A stretch of 37,304 bases of DNA from Haematospirillum sp. H1815 (GTDB taxonomy: Bacteria; Pseudomonadota; Alphaproteobacteria; Rhodospirillales; Rhodospirillaceae): NCBI RefSeq assembly GCF_012102705.1, contig NZ_JAAVTA010000015.1:1-37304 (forward strand), given 5' to 3'. Position 1 is the stretch's first letter. Every line of letters begins with the position of its first letter. Of the stretch, positions 11,619-20,249 are shown in pieces. The notes beneath the pieces were generated by a model. It did no database searches and was not told where the DNA came from. It was given only the letters and a program-made list of their open reading frames with translations. A program made the position numbers and the translations under genes.

Positions 11619-12729
11619 GCACCGGCATCAGCACATAGACCGCCGTGTCATCCGCAGATTCACGGATAATAGCCGGGGATGCCGTGTCAGCCATCGACAG
11701 GCGGGCCGCGCTGCCCTCTATTTGTGACATGATATCAAGAAGGTAGCGACTGTTGAAGCCAATCTCCAGAGGCTGGGCGCTGTAAATGCACTCCACCTCT
11801 TCCTGGGCATTCCCGGCCTCGGCATTGGAGGCCGAGAGCGTCAGGGACCCATCCTCGATCCTGACCTTGATTGTGCGGTGCTTGTCACCTGAAACGGTCG
11901 AAACCCGGTCTACGGCGTCGGAGAATAGCTTCTTGTCTACTTCCAGGTGCAGGTCGTTGTTATGCGGAATAACCTGTTCGTAATCCGGATAGGTGCCTTC
12001 TATCAGCTTTGATGTCAGGACGGCACTGCCCAGAACAAATCGGATCCGGCTTGTTGAGAGGGATACGGAGACATCCGCGTTTCCCTCCTCCATCAGCTTG
12101 CGCAGCTCGGAAACGGTTTTACGGGGCACGATCACTCCGGGCATGTCCGCCGCACCTTCCGGCAGGGCAATTTCTGCCTTGGCCAGACGGTGGCCATCGG
12201 TGGCAACTGCCCGCAGGGCAGGGTTGCCATCAACAACAGCAGTGTGAAGGTAGATTCCGTTCAGGTAATAGCGGGTTTCTTCTGTAGAGATCGCGAAACG
12301 GGTGCGATCCACCAAGCTTTGTATATCGCTGGAGGATACGGCGAAGGTATGGCTGTAGCCACCTTCTTCCATCGTCGGAAATTCTTCCACGGGAAGGCAG
12401 GACAGGGAAAAGCGCGACCGCCCGGACCGCAGGGTCATCTGGTTCCGCTCGCTGTCCCAGGACATTTCCACTTGGCAGCCATCGGGTAGTTTTTTGACAA
12501 TTTCAAACAGGGTATGGGCGGGTGCCGTCGTGGCACCGTCACGCTCTACCGAAGCCGGGATGCTTTTGACAACTTCCAGATCCATGTCGGTGGCGTTCAG
12601 GGCCAGCACACCATCCCGCGCCTGCAGGCGGACATTGGACAGAATGGGGATTGTGTTGCGCCGTTCAACAACGCTTTGAACGTGGCCAAGGGACTTCAGA
12701 AGGGTGCTGCGTTCGATGGTCAGTTTCAC
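11611..12729 (-). CDS. dnaN: DNA polymerase III beta subunit (sliding clamp)
   Basis: DnaN forms the ring-shaped dimer that tethers DNA polymerase III to the template. I chose a GTG start at 12729, giving 372 residues beginning (M)KLTIERSTLLKSLGHVQSVVERRNTIPILSNV. That is where the family begins, and AGGTGA lies 8 nt upstream. The open frame extends further to an ATG at 12780, but those 17 codons have no family support. The protein ends in AVYVLMPVRV, matching the conserved C-terminal MPMR(L/V) tail of clamps. It overlaps recF. Unlike the common arrangement it does not directly follow dnaA: about 2.6 kb with an RTX gene and two repeats lie between them. Confidence 0.96.
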   Translation of the reverse strand: MKLTIERSTLLKSLGHVQSVVERRNTIPILSNVRLQARDGVLALNATDMDLEVVKSIPASVERDGATTAPAHTLFEIVKKLPDGCQVEMSWDSERNQMTLRSGRSRFSLSCLPVEEFPTMEEGGYSHTFAVSSSDIQSLVDRTRFAISTEETRYYLNGIYLHTAVVDGNPALRAVATDGHRLAKAEIALPEGAADMPGVIVPRKTVSELRKLMEEGNADVSVSLSTSRIRFVLGSAVLTSKLIEGTYPDYEQVIPHNNDLHLEVDKKLFSDAVDRVSTVSGDKHRTIKVRIEDGSLTLSASNAEAGNAQEEVECIYSAQPLEIGFNSRYLLDIMSQIEGSAARLSMADTASPAIIRESADDTAVYVLMPVRV

Positions 12730-12841
12730 GGTCGTTGTCACCTGGCACTGGAAAACGGGTGTGGGATCCTGCTTCGGCACAACCGAAACAGACCCCCGCC
12801 TGAGCCGGCTTGTTCAGCCTGTGGACCAAACGGGGGACGGG

Positions 12842-12869
12842 AGTATATCACAGGCTCTGCTGGCTCAAA
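12842..12869 (-). promoter_or_regulatory. Candidate promoter for dnaN-recF-gyrB
   Basis: On the minus strand TTTGAG (12869-12864) and TATACT (12847-12842) are separated by 16 bp, a reasonable sigma-70-like pair. They lie about 110 nt before the proposed dnaN GTG. A separate dnaN promoter is expected here because dnaA is far upstream and separated by oppositely oriented genes. This is motif matching by eye only. Confidence 0.4.
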
Positions 12870-12955
12870 GAGGTTTTACGCATAGTGAATGCGTGCCGTG
12901 TTACACATTAAAGTTGCTCGATATTGACATTCTTGTGCCTTAAGGTTTTGTTTGT

Positions 12956-13322
12956 CGGCAGGGTTTAGAAACCTGTCGATAGAGGTCCAAAAACCTCGTA
13001 CATACCCAACGCAGACAGTCGCCTGTATTGCGCGGCGACTGTCTGTACGGTGACGGACTGTGCTCACGGTCCGTGCGCTCCGCTTTATGGCGGGAGGGCG
13101 GCGAATAGAACACCCGCAAGGGAAATAAGCCCACCTGATATCCCTGACGTTGGGCAGTGTTATTGGGTTTTTGGCCTCCCGCCACCACGTGTGTTGTCAG
13201 CGCATGTGGTGGCCGGCGTCTTCGTGCGCTGAACCGGGGACCCGGTGTGGCTTCCCCCTGATGACCATCCTGCCCGGCTTCCTTGCTCCCCGCCGGACAG
13301 GGACATTGGGTCCCCGGTTTTC
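12956..13322 (+). repeat. 367-nt structured repeat, copy A (candidate noncoding RNA)
   Basis: This is one of three near-identical copies in the window (others 14936-15302 minus and 22683-23050 plus). Read on the plus strand it folds into a series of hairpins. They include 12982-12997, a perfect 12-bp stem at 13012-13045, 13053-13074, a CCC-GCAA-GGG tetraloop hairpin at 13113-13122, and a 12-bp stem at 13182-13212. A long closing stem, 13233-13248 with 13303-13318, is followed by TTTT. Several arm differences are G.U wobbles in this orientation and would be C.A mismatches on the other strand, so the functional strand is probably plus. The box TTGCTCGAT (12914-12922) sits 33 nt upstream, as it does for the other copies. 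It precedes the RTX gene at 13611 in the same direction. The antisense open frame is not conserved through copy C. Function unknown. Confidence 0.75.
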
Positions 13323-13610
13323 GTGTGTAAGAGCTCCGGTACGAGAGTTGGGTATAAGTGCAAGGATTGCGATCCTCGCTTGACTTCCGCACATCGTGCA
13401 TCTCGTATGAAACGAGCGGAAAAATTGTTAGAATTCAAATCACTTTAACCATTCTATACAGACTGCTAATGTCGTTCCTATGCAGGCTCTTGATCAGAGT
13501 GCGCTGTTTGCATTCCACCACCGTGATGCTGAAAGTGCCGACTCTGGTCAGATTCCCCCTTCATCAAAACCGGTATGCAACTGGTTGCTCAGAAACACGA
13601 GAGGTACACA

Positions 13611-14837
13611 ATGTACGCACGTACTAAAGCCTATGACCCTTTCTCCCTGGATTTTCCAGAGTTGACCCCATTTACCCCGGTTGCGGGAAGAGCCTATGCC
13701 CCTTCCATCGCGCCTGCATTCAGGCCATATAAACCCGGTGCCTTTCTGGCCTCAGGGCAGACACATCATGATGCGGCGCAACCCTTCTCCTTCAGGCCAT
13801 CAAAGCCATATGCAGACAGAGCCACTTTATCCTCCCGGGACTATGCTCTGCCCGCAGATGAAAGCCGCTTCCAGAATGCACGTCCCGTAAACTCGTTCTC
13901 TTTTGGCGAACTACGTGAGCCCGAACAGAGCCGGTCACCCATGCTTTCTTCCATCACGTCATACGGCATCCACAACCAGAAAGATCGTGACGCTGATCTG
14001 TATGGATTAAACGACGACAGCATATTCTCCTATGGCACCCAAGAAGATGATGTTCTGTACGGTAAGAGAGGGGATGACTGCCTGAACGGCAATGCCGGCA
14101 ATGACCGTATCTATGGCGGAAAAGGGCACGACGTTCTGAGCGGGGGAGACGGGCACGATACCCTCTATGGCGGCGCGGGGAACGATACTCTGTCTGGTGG
14201 CCGGGGCAATGACCACCTGGACGGAGGCCTGGGAAAAGATCGCATTGATGGAGGCGAGGGCATTGACACACTCGACTACTTCTCTCGACACGAAGATATC
14301 AAACTGTCCCTGAAAGGCAGCCAGATTTCCAGCGTTCTGGTCTGCGGTCGGCGTGAGGACAGCATTTCCAATATCGAGAACGTCAATGGTGGCAGTGGAA
14401 ACGACCACATGACCGGTGATGATCAGGTCAATCGCCTGAACGGCGGGAAAGGCAATGACACACTGATTGGCCGGGGTGGCAATGACATCCTCAAGGGAGG
14501 CGATGGTCGAGACGCTCTTGATGGTGGCAAGGGTGACGATACCCTGGAGGGAGGCAACGGTGCGGATACATTTGTGTATCGGTCCGACGCCTATGGTGAT
14601 GATGTCATTCTCGACTTTGATCAGGGAGAAGGCGACCGCCTTGATCTTCGGGCAGCAGGCTGGAGAGGAAAGGCCCTGGCCATGAGCGAAGATGGCCCGC
14701 AAGCCTATGGTATCTGGCTGGACTCCGAGCAGGATGGCGTTGTCTTGTTTGCCGATGTCGATGGCGACGGGGCGGAGGACTTCAGCATCACCCTTCTGGG
14801 TGTTGATGTGCTGAATCAAGACAGCATCCTGCTTTAA
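13611..14837 (+). CDS. RTX-type calcium-binding repeat protein, probably type I secreted
   Basis: This 408-residue protein has glycine/aspartate-rich nonapeptide repeats (GGxGxDxLx type) in two blocks. They lie at about residues 145-222 ([21 protein letters not shown]) and about 264-325 ([20 protein letters not shown]). Such repeats bind calcium and fold into a parallel beta-roll outside the cell. The C-terminus (GADTFVYRS, then [16 protein letters not shown], ending [11 protein letters not shown]) resembles the terminal region of M10-type RTX proteins that carries the type I secretion signal. The N-terminal ~130 residues are Pro/Ser/Phe-rich, have no recognised enzyme domain and no cleavable signal peptide. 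I chose ATG 13611 (GAGAGG, 6 nt spacing) over ATG 13575. No ABC exporter genes are in the window. The gene sits between inverted repeat copies A and B and splits dnaA from dnaN. Confidence 0.85.
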   Translation: MYARTKAYDPFSLDFPELTPFTPVAGRAYAPSIAPAFRPYKPGAFLASGQTHHDAAQPFSFRPSKPYADRATLSSRDYALPADESRFQNARPVNSFSFGELREPEQSRSPMLSSITSYGIHNQKDRDADLYGLNDDSIFSYGTQEDDVLYGKRGDDCLNGNAGNDRIYGGKGHDVLSGGDGHDTLYGGAGNDTLSGGRGNDHLDGGLGKDRIDGGEGIDTLDYFSRHEDIKLSLKGSQISSVLVCGRREDSISNIENVNGGSGNDHMTGDDQVNRLNGGKGNDTLIGRGGNDILKGGDGRDALDGGKGDDTLEGGNGADTFVYRSDAYGDDVILDFDQGEGDRLDLRAAGWRGKALAMSEDGPQAYGIWLDSEQDGVVLFADVDGDGAEDFSITLLGVDVLNQDSILL

Positions 14838-14935
14838 GCAAAAGCGCGGCACTTTCTCCCTGCCCTGATATGAAAAAGGTGGGGAGCAAGGTGGCCAAAA
14901 TCTCTTGCGACATCAGGATCAAACATCCCACGCAA

Positions 14936-15302
14936 GAAAACCGGGGACCCGGTGTCCCTGTCCGGCGGGGAGCAAGGAAGCCGGACGGGATGGCCATCGG
15001 GGGGAAACCACACCGGGTCCCCGGTTCAGCGCACGAAGACGCCGGCCACCACATGCGCTGACAACACACGTGGTGGCGGGAGGCCAAAAACCCAATAACA
15101 CTGTCCACGGTCAGATGTATCAGGTGGGCTTATTTCCCTTGCGGGTGTTCTATTCGCCGCCCTCCCGCCATAAAGCGGAGCGCACGGACCGTGAGCACAG
15201 TCCGTCACCGTACAGACAGTCGCCGCGCAATATGGGCGACTGCCTGCCGTGGATATGTACGAGGTTTTTAGACCTCTATCGACAGGTTTTTGGAACCCGC
15301 CG
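14936..15302 (-). repeat. 367-nt structured repeat, copy B (inverted relative to A)
   Basis: This is the same element as copy A but on the minus strand, starting 62 nt after the dnaA stop and running in the same direction as dnaA. The upstream box TTGCTTGAT (15344-15336, minus) lies 33 nt before it. Its closing stem is perfect: 16 bp, ACCGGGGACCCGGTGT with its complement, followed by TTTTC. In the hairpin equivalent to 13012-13045 of copy A, one A-U pair is G.U here, so pairing is kept. Together with copy A it brackets the RTX gene as inverted repeats about 1.6 kb apart. It could also end the dnaA transcript. The interval 14838-14935 after the RTX gene shows nothing else. Confidence 0.75.
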
Positions 15303-15364
15303 ACAGGCATTACCCTATGGTAGTTTTGATCGTCAATCAAGCAATTATAGATGATGTCCCGCGC

Positions 15365-16870
15365 TCAGGTTTCCAGCATCCTGCGCAGCAGTTCCACATC
15401 CTCGGCAAAGGCGGTATCGCTGCTCATCAGCTGATTGATCTTTTTGACCGCGTGAATCACCGTCGTGTGGTCACGCCCGCCAAACTTGCGACCAATTTCA
15501 GGCAACGAACGGCTGGTCAGCTGCTTGGAAAGAAACATGGCAATCTGGCGTGGCCGGGCAATGGAGCGGGAACGCCGTGCGGAATGCATGTCTGAAACCC
15601 GGAGCTGGAAATGCTCTGCAACCCTTTTCTGGATCTCGTCGATGGTGACACGCCGGTCATTGGCGCGCAGAAGATCACGCAGCACATCCTGGGCTGTTTC
15701 CAGGGACAGTGCACGCCCCACAAGCTGGGCATGCGCAATCAGGCGGGTCAGGGCGCCCTCCAGCTCGCGGATGTTGGAGCTGATCTTGTGCGCCAGAAAC
15801 TCCAGGACCTTTGGCGGCACGATAACGCCGGATGTTTCAGCCTTTGTCGACAGGATACCCAGACGCAGGTCATAGGTGGTGGGGTGAATGTCGGCGACCA
15901 AGCCAGACGACAGGCGGGAGCGCAACCGGTCGCCGATGTCATCCAGGTCAGCCGGTGACTTGTCCGCAGAAATCACCACTTGTCGTCCCTGGTCAACCAA
16001 GGCATTGAAGGTATGGAAGAACTCTTCCTGCGTTGTGTCCTTGCCCGAGATGAACTGGACATCATCAATCATCAGGACATCAACGGAACGGAACTGTTCC
16101 TTGAACGCCATCGTGTCCTTGTAACGCAGCGCCCGTACAAAGCTGTACATGAACTTTTCAGCAGACAGATAGATGACGCGCCGTTCCGGATGGCGGCACC
16201 GGATGGCGTGGGCGATGGCATGCATCAGATGCGTTTTGCCCAGACCAACCCCGCCATACAGGAACAGCGGATTGAAAACCGCCTGACCGGAATCCACGAT
16301 CCGCCGCGCGGCCGCGCAGGCAAATTCGTTAGTGGCGCCGGTTACAAAACTTTCGAACGTGTAGCGCGGGTCGAGCGGTGCCGACAGGTCATCGGGCAAT
16401 GCGGGGGCAGGCGCAATGACCGAAGGCATGGCAACCGGCGGGGCAACACTTGCCAGAAGGTCGCCTTGTTGCGATCCCTTTGATCTGGAATCCCTCACCG
16501 ATGACGTGGATGGTGACCGACGCATCTGCACAGGTGGAGTCGGTGGCAAGGGGGCCTGTGCTACTGGCTGGCTTTTGGGCTGTACCGGGGCAGCGGCATT
16601 GACAGACAGGTTGACCTGCCGGATCGAAGGATCTTCCACGCTACACAGCGCCCGGATACGATCGCCATAATGGGTCATGATCCAATCCCGCATGAAGCGT
16701 GTTGGCACTGTCAGCTGCAAGGTTCCGCTGCGAACCCCGGAATGACGGATCGGAACAAACCAGTTCGCATAGGCCGTTTCGCCAAATTCTTCCCGCAGAC
16801 GGGGCAGAATTCTGTCCCAGGAAAAAACGGTATCACGTTCTTCTTTTACCATCAGGTCTGCTGTCGTCAT
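15365..16870 (-). CDS. dnaA: Chromosomal replication initiator protein DnaA
   Basis: DnaA is the AAA+ initiator that binds DnaA boxes at oriC, melts the origin and loads the helicase. The protein has domain I (DRILPRLREEFGETAYANWFVP), a proline-rich variable linker, and the ATPase domain with Walker A (GGVGLGKTHLMHA, about residue 210) and Walker B (VLMIDDVQFISGK, about residue 268). Domain IV carries the DNA-binding signature ARPRQIAMFLSKQLTSRSLPEIG followed by GGRDHTTVIHA. A GTG at 16894 is the longest start, but I chose the ATG at 16870 because GAGG lies 8 nt upstream; this gives 501 residues. Downstream comes repeat copy B instead of dnaN. Confidence 0.97.
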   Translation of the reverse strand: MTTADLMVKEERDTVFSWDRILPRLREEFGETAYANWFVPIRHSGVRSGTLQLTVPTRFMRDWIMTHYGDRIRALCSVEDPSIRQVNLSVNAAAPVQPKSQPVAQAPLPPTPPVQMRRSPSTSSVRDSRSKGSQQGDLLASVAPPVAMPSVIAPAPALPDDLSAPLDPRYTFESFVTGATNEFACAAARRIVDSGQAVFNPLFLYGGVGLGKTHLMHAIAHAIRCRHPERRVIYLSAEKFMYSFVRALRYKDTMAFKEQFRSVDVLMIDDVQFISGKDTTQEEFFHTFNALVDQGRQVVISADKSPADLDDIGDRLRSRLSSGLVADIHPTTYDLRLGILSTKAETSGVIVPPKVLEFLAHKISSNIRELEGALTRLIAHAQLVGRALSLETAQDVLRDLLRANDRRVTIDEIQKRVAEHFQLRVSDMHSARRSRSIARPRQIAMFLSKQLTSRSLPEIGRKFGGRDHTTVIHAVKKINQLMSSDTAFAEDVELLRRMLET

Positions 16871-17530
16871 CTGCGTTGCCTCAAGCCCCGGCACTATGAT
16901 GTTGTATCAGGCAGGGGGGCCAGCCCCGGTGTAACAGGCCAGGTATCATTCAGCATGCCCCCTCTGACAGGAACACATCTCCCCTGTCCGGCGGATGCAT
17001 TGCTCCACACGCCGGGACCAAACAGGCGAACCCTGAACCGGGTTCTGTTTTGCTTCAGAATCCTTTCCGGAGAAAGGGTACGGCCACTGGTAATCCGCAT
17101 ATTCGCCCTGCAGGGAAGGCAGGGCGGTATACCGCAGAGCTGCACGTGTCCCTTGTTAAAAGGCCGCGCGGCCGTGTTATCGAGAATGGTGTAATCCGGT
17201 GACAAGAAAAGGATGGTGAATGAAGGACAGGGAGTGAAACAGGAAGGCCGACGTCCAGAAAAATCCTGGTGCCAGACCCGATCAGAGGGGTGACTCTATC
17301 CGCAAGACGCGTGCTCATTCAATGAGATCGAAAGGGGAACATGAAAAGTTTTTTTCTTGACGCCCTCAGGGGGTGAAAGCGGCATTCTGACCTGCCTGAC
17401 TACGGTCCCAATACGGTAAGAACAGAGCATCGCAGAGTGATAACCGGGAGTCGTCACGCCATAGTGACATGACGAATCCACACCAAGACTCCGCAGCTAA
17501 GCACCGCAAGGACATCATGATCATAAGACG
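16871..17530. other. Long intergenic region upstream of dnaA; no convincing origin seen
   Basis: About 660 bp lie between the dnaA start and the rpsT terminator. I see no gene and no consensus DnaA box (TTATCCACA). Only poor matches with two differences occur, GAATCCACA at 17474-17482 and TGCTCCACA at 17001-17009. There is one T-rich patch near 17350. The dnaA promoter should lie here, but I cannot place it with confidence. An origin in this interval is possible by position only. Confidence 0.35.
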
Positions 17531-17574
17531 CAAAAGGCCGCATCCCGGACTTTAATCCAGGAGCGCGACCTTTC
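17531..17574 (-). terminator. Rho-independent terminator after rpsT
   Basis: On the minus strand AAAGGTCGCG...CCTGG pairs, with a few wobbles and mismatches, with CCGGG...GCGGCCTTT around the loop ATTAAAGT. A run of T follows. It begins about 41 nt after the rpsT stop. The stem is long and GC-rich. Confidence 0.7.
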
Positions 17575-17614
17575 TGATACGGCGCAGCCCGAACGGCCGC
17601 CTGCAACACCCTTG

Positions 17615-17887
17615 TCAGGCGGCGGCAGGCAGAGCCTTGATCTGCGCGCTCAGGCGCGAGACCTTGCGGGACATTGTGTTCTTGTGGAACACGCCTTTCT
17701 GGGCACCACGCATCATCTCCGGCTGGGCGACCTTGAAGGCTGCATCGGCAGCTGCCTTGTCACCGCCGGCAACAGCCAGCTCAACCTTCTTGATGAAGGT
17801 GCGTACGCGGCTTTTGCGCGCATGATTGATGGCAAAACGGCGAGCGTTGCGGCGAATGCGCTTCTGGGCCGACTTGTGATGAGCCAT
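17615..17887 (-). CDS. rpsT: 30S ribosomal protein S20
   Basis: S20 is a primary-binding protein that contacts 16S rRNA helices in the small subunit. The 90 residues begin [34 protein letters not shown], highly basic and characteristic, and end in the helical [14 protein letters not shown]. Length is normal. It is a single-gene unit with a strong promoter (17941-17969) and its own terminator. Its position just upstream of dnaA is common in alphaproteobacteria. Regulation is probably by growth rate and autogenous translational control, as known for the family. Confidence 0.97.
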   Translation of the reverse strand: MAHHKSAQKRIRRNARRFAINHARKSRVRTFIKKVELAVAGGDKAAADAAFKVAQPEMMRGAQKGVFHKNTMSRKVSRLSAQIKALPAAA

Positions 17888-17940
17888 AGCCTTGGATTCC
17901 GTCCAAATAAGAGTAACAGGTTCACGAATACGAAGCGCGC

Positions 17941-17969
17941 TTTATAGGCAAAGAGCGTCCTTCCGTCAA
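17941..17969 (-). promoter_or_regulatory. Strong sigma-70-type promoter of rpsT
   Basis: On the minus strand TTGACG (17969-17964) is followed after exactly 17 bp by TATAAA (17946-17941), near-consensus for housekeeping sigma. It lies 54 nt before the rpsT ATG. A perfect 12-bp palindrome, GGAACATGTTCC (17987-17998), lies just upstream and could be a protein-binding site. Confidence 0.75.
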
Positions 17970-18063
17970 CAGAGGAGTCCCGCTTCGGAACATGTTCCCC
18001 CCTTATTTTCCGGCTGACCGGGGTTCACAGGGGGTCTTGCCGCCGAGTCGGCCCCGCTCCTGC

Positions 18064-18840
18064 CTAGCGGTGCTTGAAGTTTGGCTCGCGCTTCTCGACA
18101 AAAGCAGCCATGCCTTCCTTCTGATCTTCGGTGGCAAAAGTGGCGTGGAACACCCTCCGCTCGAACAGAAGCCCTTCCCGCAGGGTGGTTTCATAGGCCC
18201 GGTTCACCGATTCCTTGATCATCATTGTCAGCGGACGTGACATCCGGGCAATTTTCTGTGCGGTCCGGATCGCATCCTCGCGGAGGGTATCAAGCGGAAC
18301 AACGCGCGACACCAAACCGACATGCTCGGCTTCCTCGGCCGTCATCTGACGCCCGGTCAGGCACATTTCCATGGCTTTCGCCTTGCCAACAATCCGGGTC
18401 AGCCGCTGGGTTCCCCCCGCACCGGGCATCGTGCCAACCGTTATTTCCGGCTGCCCGAAGCGGGCATTGTCGGCTGCGATGATGAAGTCGCACATCATGG
18501 CAATCTCGCAGCCTCCACCCAACACATAACCGGCCACAGCGGCCAGAACCGGCTTGCGGCAGCTTGCCACACGTTCCCACCCCTTGGTGATGAAGTCTTC
18601 GGTATAGGCATCAAGGTAGGTCTTGTCGGCCATTTCCTTGATATCGGCTCCGGCAGCAAACGCCTTGTCTGATCCCGTCAGAACAATGGCCCCAATATCA
18701 GGGTTGCTTTCAAAGGCATCCAGGGCCGCCCCCATATCTTTGACCAAGCCGACGCACAGGGCATTGAGAGCCTTGGGCCGATTCAGGATCACCACACCTA
18801 CCTCGCCGTGGGTTTCAACCAAGATATGTTCATATGCCAT
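18064..18840 (-). CDS. Enoyl-CoA hydratase (crotonase family)
   Basis: The enzyme hydrates trans-2-enoyl-CoA to 3-hydroxyacyl-CoA, a step of fatty-acid or related acyl-CoA breakdown in the cytoplasm. The 258-residue length is typical. The start [28 protein letters not shown] matches the family. The CoA-binding [11 protein letters not shown] and oxyanion-hole region [17 protein letters not shown] are present. Both catalytic glutamates are there, at about 112 (in GGCE) and about 132 (in GQPEI). The ATG at 18840 has GGAG about 10 nt upstream. The open frame extends further to 19023, but the extra part overlaps the upstream gene and has no family support. It lies downstream of mutM and a small exported protein, perhaps as a loose operon. 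The specific substrate cannot be named. Confidence 0.93.
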   Translation of the reverse strand: MAYEHILVETHGEVGVVILNRPKALNALCVGLVKDMGAALDAFESNPDIGAIVLTGSDKAFAAGADIKEMADKTYLDAYTEDFITKGWERVASCRKPVLAAVAGYVLGGGCEIAMMCDFIIAADNARFGQPEITVGTMPGAGGTQRLTRIVGKAKAMEMCLTGRQMTAEEAEHVGLVSRVVPLDTLREDAIRTAQKIARMSRPLTMMIKESVNRAYETTLREGLLFERRVFHATFATEDQKEGMAAFVEKREPNFKHR

Positions 18841-18908
18841 GCGCTTCTGGCTCCCTTCAGTCTTTGGTGCAAACCTGATAACAGGCTGTCCTGCTTTTTC
18901 TGTAAATT

Positions 18909-19298
18909 TTAGTCCACGGGCATAACCCGGAAACGGACAATGACATCCGTTTTGTTTTGCCCAACGTCCAGGACCAGCTCCTCGGCTTCCCGCCGGAAAA
19001 GAGTTTCTCCGGTCCGGGTCCATCCCAGCTGCGGCAACGTCCGGGCATAAAAATCCAGGACATCGGCAGGTAAGACCCGCCCCTTGGCTGTTGATTCGAC
19101 AATCGTGCCGTAGGGGCTGTCAAAAACAGTCAGTCCACCTTCATGGCTTTGCAGTCCGGGCATCAGGGGCAGATCCTCGATCCCTTCGGCGAAATCCTGC
19201 ACCGACGCGGAAGCGACCGCCGTGGCCAGTGCAATAGCAAGGGCAACAGTCAGGCCGAGAAAAAAGCGATGCACGCCAGAGGAGAAAAAAGGTCCCAT
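18909..19298 (-). CDS. Small exported protein of unknown function
   Basis: This is a 129-residue protein starting 16 nt after the mutM stop. It has an N-terminal hydrophobic signal or anchor ([22 protein letters not shown]), so it is probably periplasmic or membrane-anchored. The mature part includes [53 protein letters not shown]. That helix-then-strand pattern, with a Tyr-x4-Pro-x2-Gly-Trp motif, recalls small domains found in secreted or lipoprotein-like proteins. I do not recognise a named family. The frame continues upstream into mutM; I chose the ATG at 19298 because the signal sequence follows directly. The ribosome site is weak, so translation may be coupled to mutM. Confidence 0.75.
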   Translation of the reverse strand: MGPFFSSGVHRFFLGLTVALAIALATAVASASVQDFAEGIEDLPLMPGLQSHEGGLTVFDSPYGTIVESTAKGRVLPADVLDFYARTLPQLGWTRTGETLFRREAEELVLDVGQNKTDVIVRFRVMPVD

Positions 19299-19314
19299 GG
19301 CACCGGAGCGTACC

Positions 19315-20163
19315 CTAGCGTTGCCGCATCGCACAGAAAAATGTTGAGCGCCCGGCCTGAATGATCCGGCGCACACCGCCACCCTGTGTGTGGTCACAGG
19401 TACAGTCCGGACACGGCTGCCCCATGCGGTCATACACAGCGAACCGGTGCTGGAAATATCCCAGCTCACCATTGACCTGCATGTGGTCACGCAACGAGGA
19501 TCCACCGGAGTCCAGGGCATCGGACAGAACCGACTGCACGGCCCCGGCAAGGAATCGGCATTCCCGCTCATCCAGGCTGTGTGCCGGACGATCAGGCGCA
19601 ATGCCGGCCCGGTACAGGGCTTCGCTGGCATAGATGTTGCCGATTCCGGCAACCACACCCTGATCCAGCAACGCAACTTTCACCGGCGTACGGCGACGGG
19701 AAAAGGCCTGCACCAGAATGGATCCGTCAAACGCATCGGACAGGGGTTCCGGTCCCATGCTCCGTAACAAGGGGTGGCCGGGCAGTGCATTGGACGACAC
19801 CAGAAGCAGCACACCAAAGCGTCGCGGATCGTGATAGGTCAGGGTATCATCACGATCGGTGCGAATGACCAGGTGGTCATGTTTTCCGATCGCTGGCTGT
19901 CCATCCTGTGCGGTATGAATGCGCCAGGATCCGCTCATTCCCAGATGCCCCAGAACACACATCCCGTCATCCAGATCCCATATGTAGTACTTTCCACGCC
20001 TGTGCACGCGCTGGACCCGTCGCCCTGTCAACCTTTGTTGTAACTGGTCTGGAAAGGGCTGGCGCAGATCGGCCCGGCGCACATCCACCTCTTGCAGGAT
20101 GCGCTGTTCCAGAAATGGCACCAATCCACGGCATACAGTTTCAACTTCGGGCAGTTCCGGCAT
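19315..20163 (-). CDS. mutM: Formamidopyrimidine-DNA glycosylase (Fpg/MutM)
   Basis: MutM excises 8-oxoguanine and ring-opened purines and nicks the abasic site. The 282 residues begin MPELPEVETVCRGL, with the catalytic Pro2/Glu3 after Met removal and the downstream Lys in RRGKYYIWDL. The helix-two-turn-helix region (VAGIGNIYASEALYRAGI) is intact. The C-terminal zinc finger is unusual. It starts CPDC, but the end reads STFFCAMRQR, so the fourth zinc-binding cysteine of the usual CxxC is replaced by Arg. An extra Cys and His (CTCDHT) sit after the first pair. GGAG lies 7 nt before the ATG. The gene is divergent from ubiE and is followed by the small exported protein. Confidence 0.94.
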   Translation of the reverse strand: MPELPEVETVCRGLVPFLEQRILQEVDVRRADLRQPFPDQLQQRLTGRRVQRVHRRGKYYIWDLDDGMCVLGHLGMSGSWRIHTAQDGQPAIGKHDHLVIRTDRDDTLTYHDPRRFGVLLLVSSNALPGHPLLRSMGPEPLSDAFDGSILVQAFSRRRTPVKVALLDQGVVAGIGNIYASEALYRAGIAPDRPAHSLDERECRFLAGAVQSVLSDALDSGGSSLRDHMQVNGELGYFQHRFAVYDRMGQPCPDCTCDHTQGGGVRRIIQAGRSTFFCAMRQR

Positions 20164-20249
20164 AAGGAAGTATTCTCCGGTCAGGAAAATTATGGTGTGC
20201 AGAAGGCTCCCTTATAGCGTTTCCCATCGGGTTGGGCTATCGTGCGGCC

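Noticed and set aside
12940-13401. Long antisense reading frame across repeat copy A, with similar frames across copies B (14905-15354, +) and C (22692-23210, -)
   Set aside because: The frames share part of their protein sequence, but copy C shifts frame in the middle while the hairpins around that point are kept. Substitutions favour RNA pairing in the opposite strand. A real protein is unlikely.
14007-14852. 281-codon open frame antisense to the RTX gene
   Set aside because: It arises from the repetitive Gly/Asp codons of the RTX gene and has no independent support.
16871-17530. Replication origin upstream of dnaA
   Set aside because: No consensus DnaA boxes or clear AT-rich unwinding element seen; only weak two-mismatch boxes.
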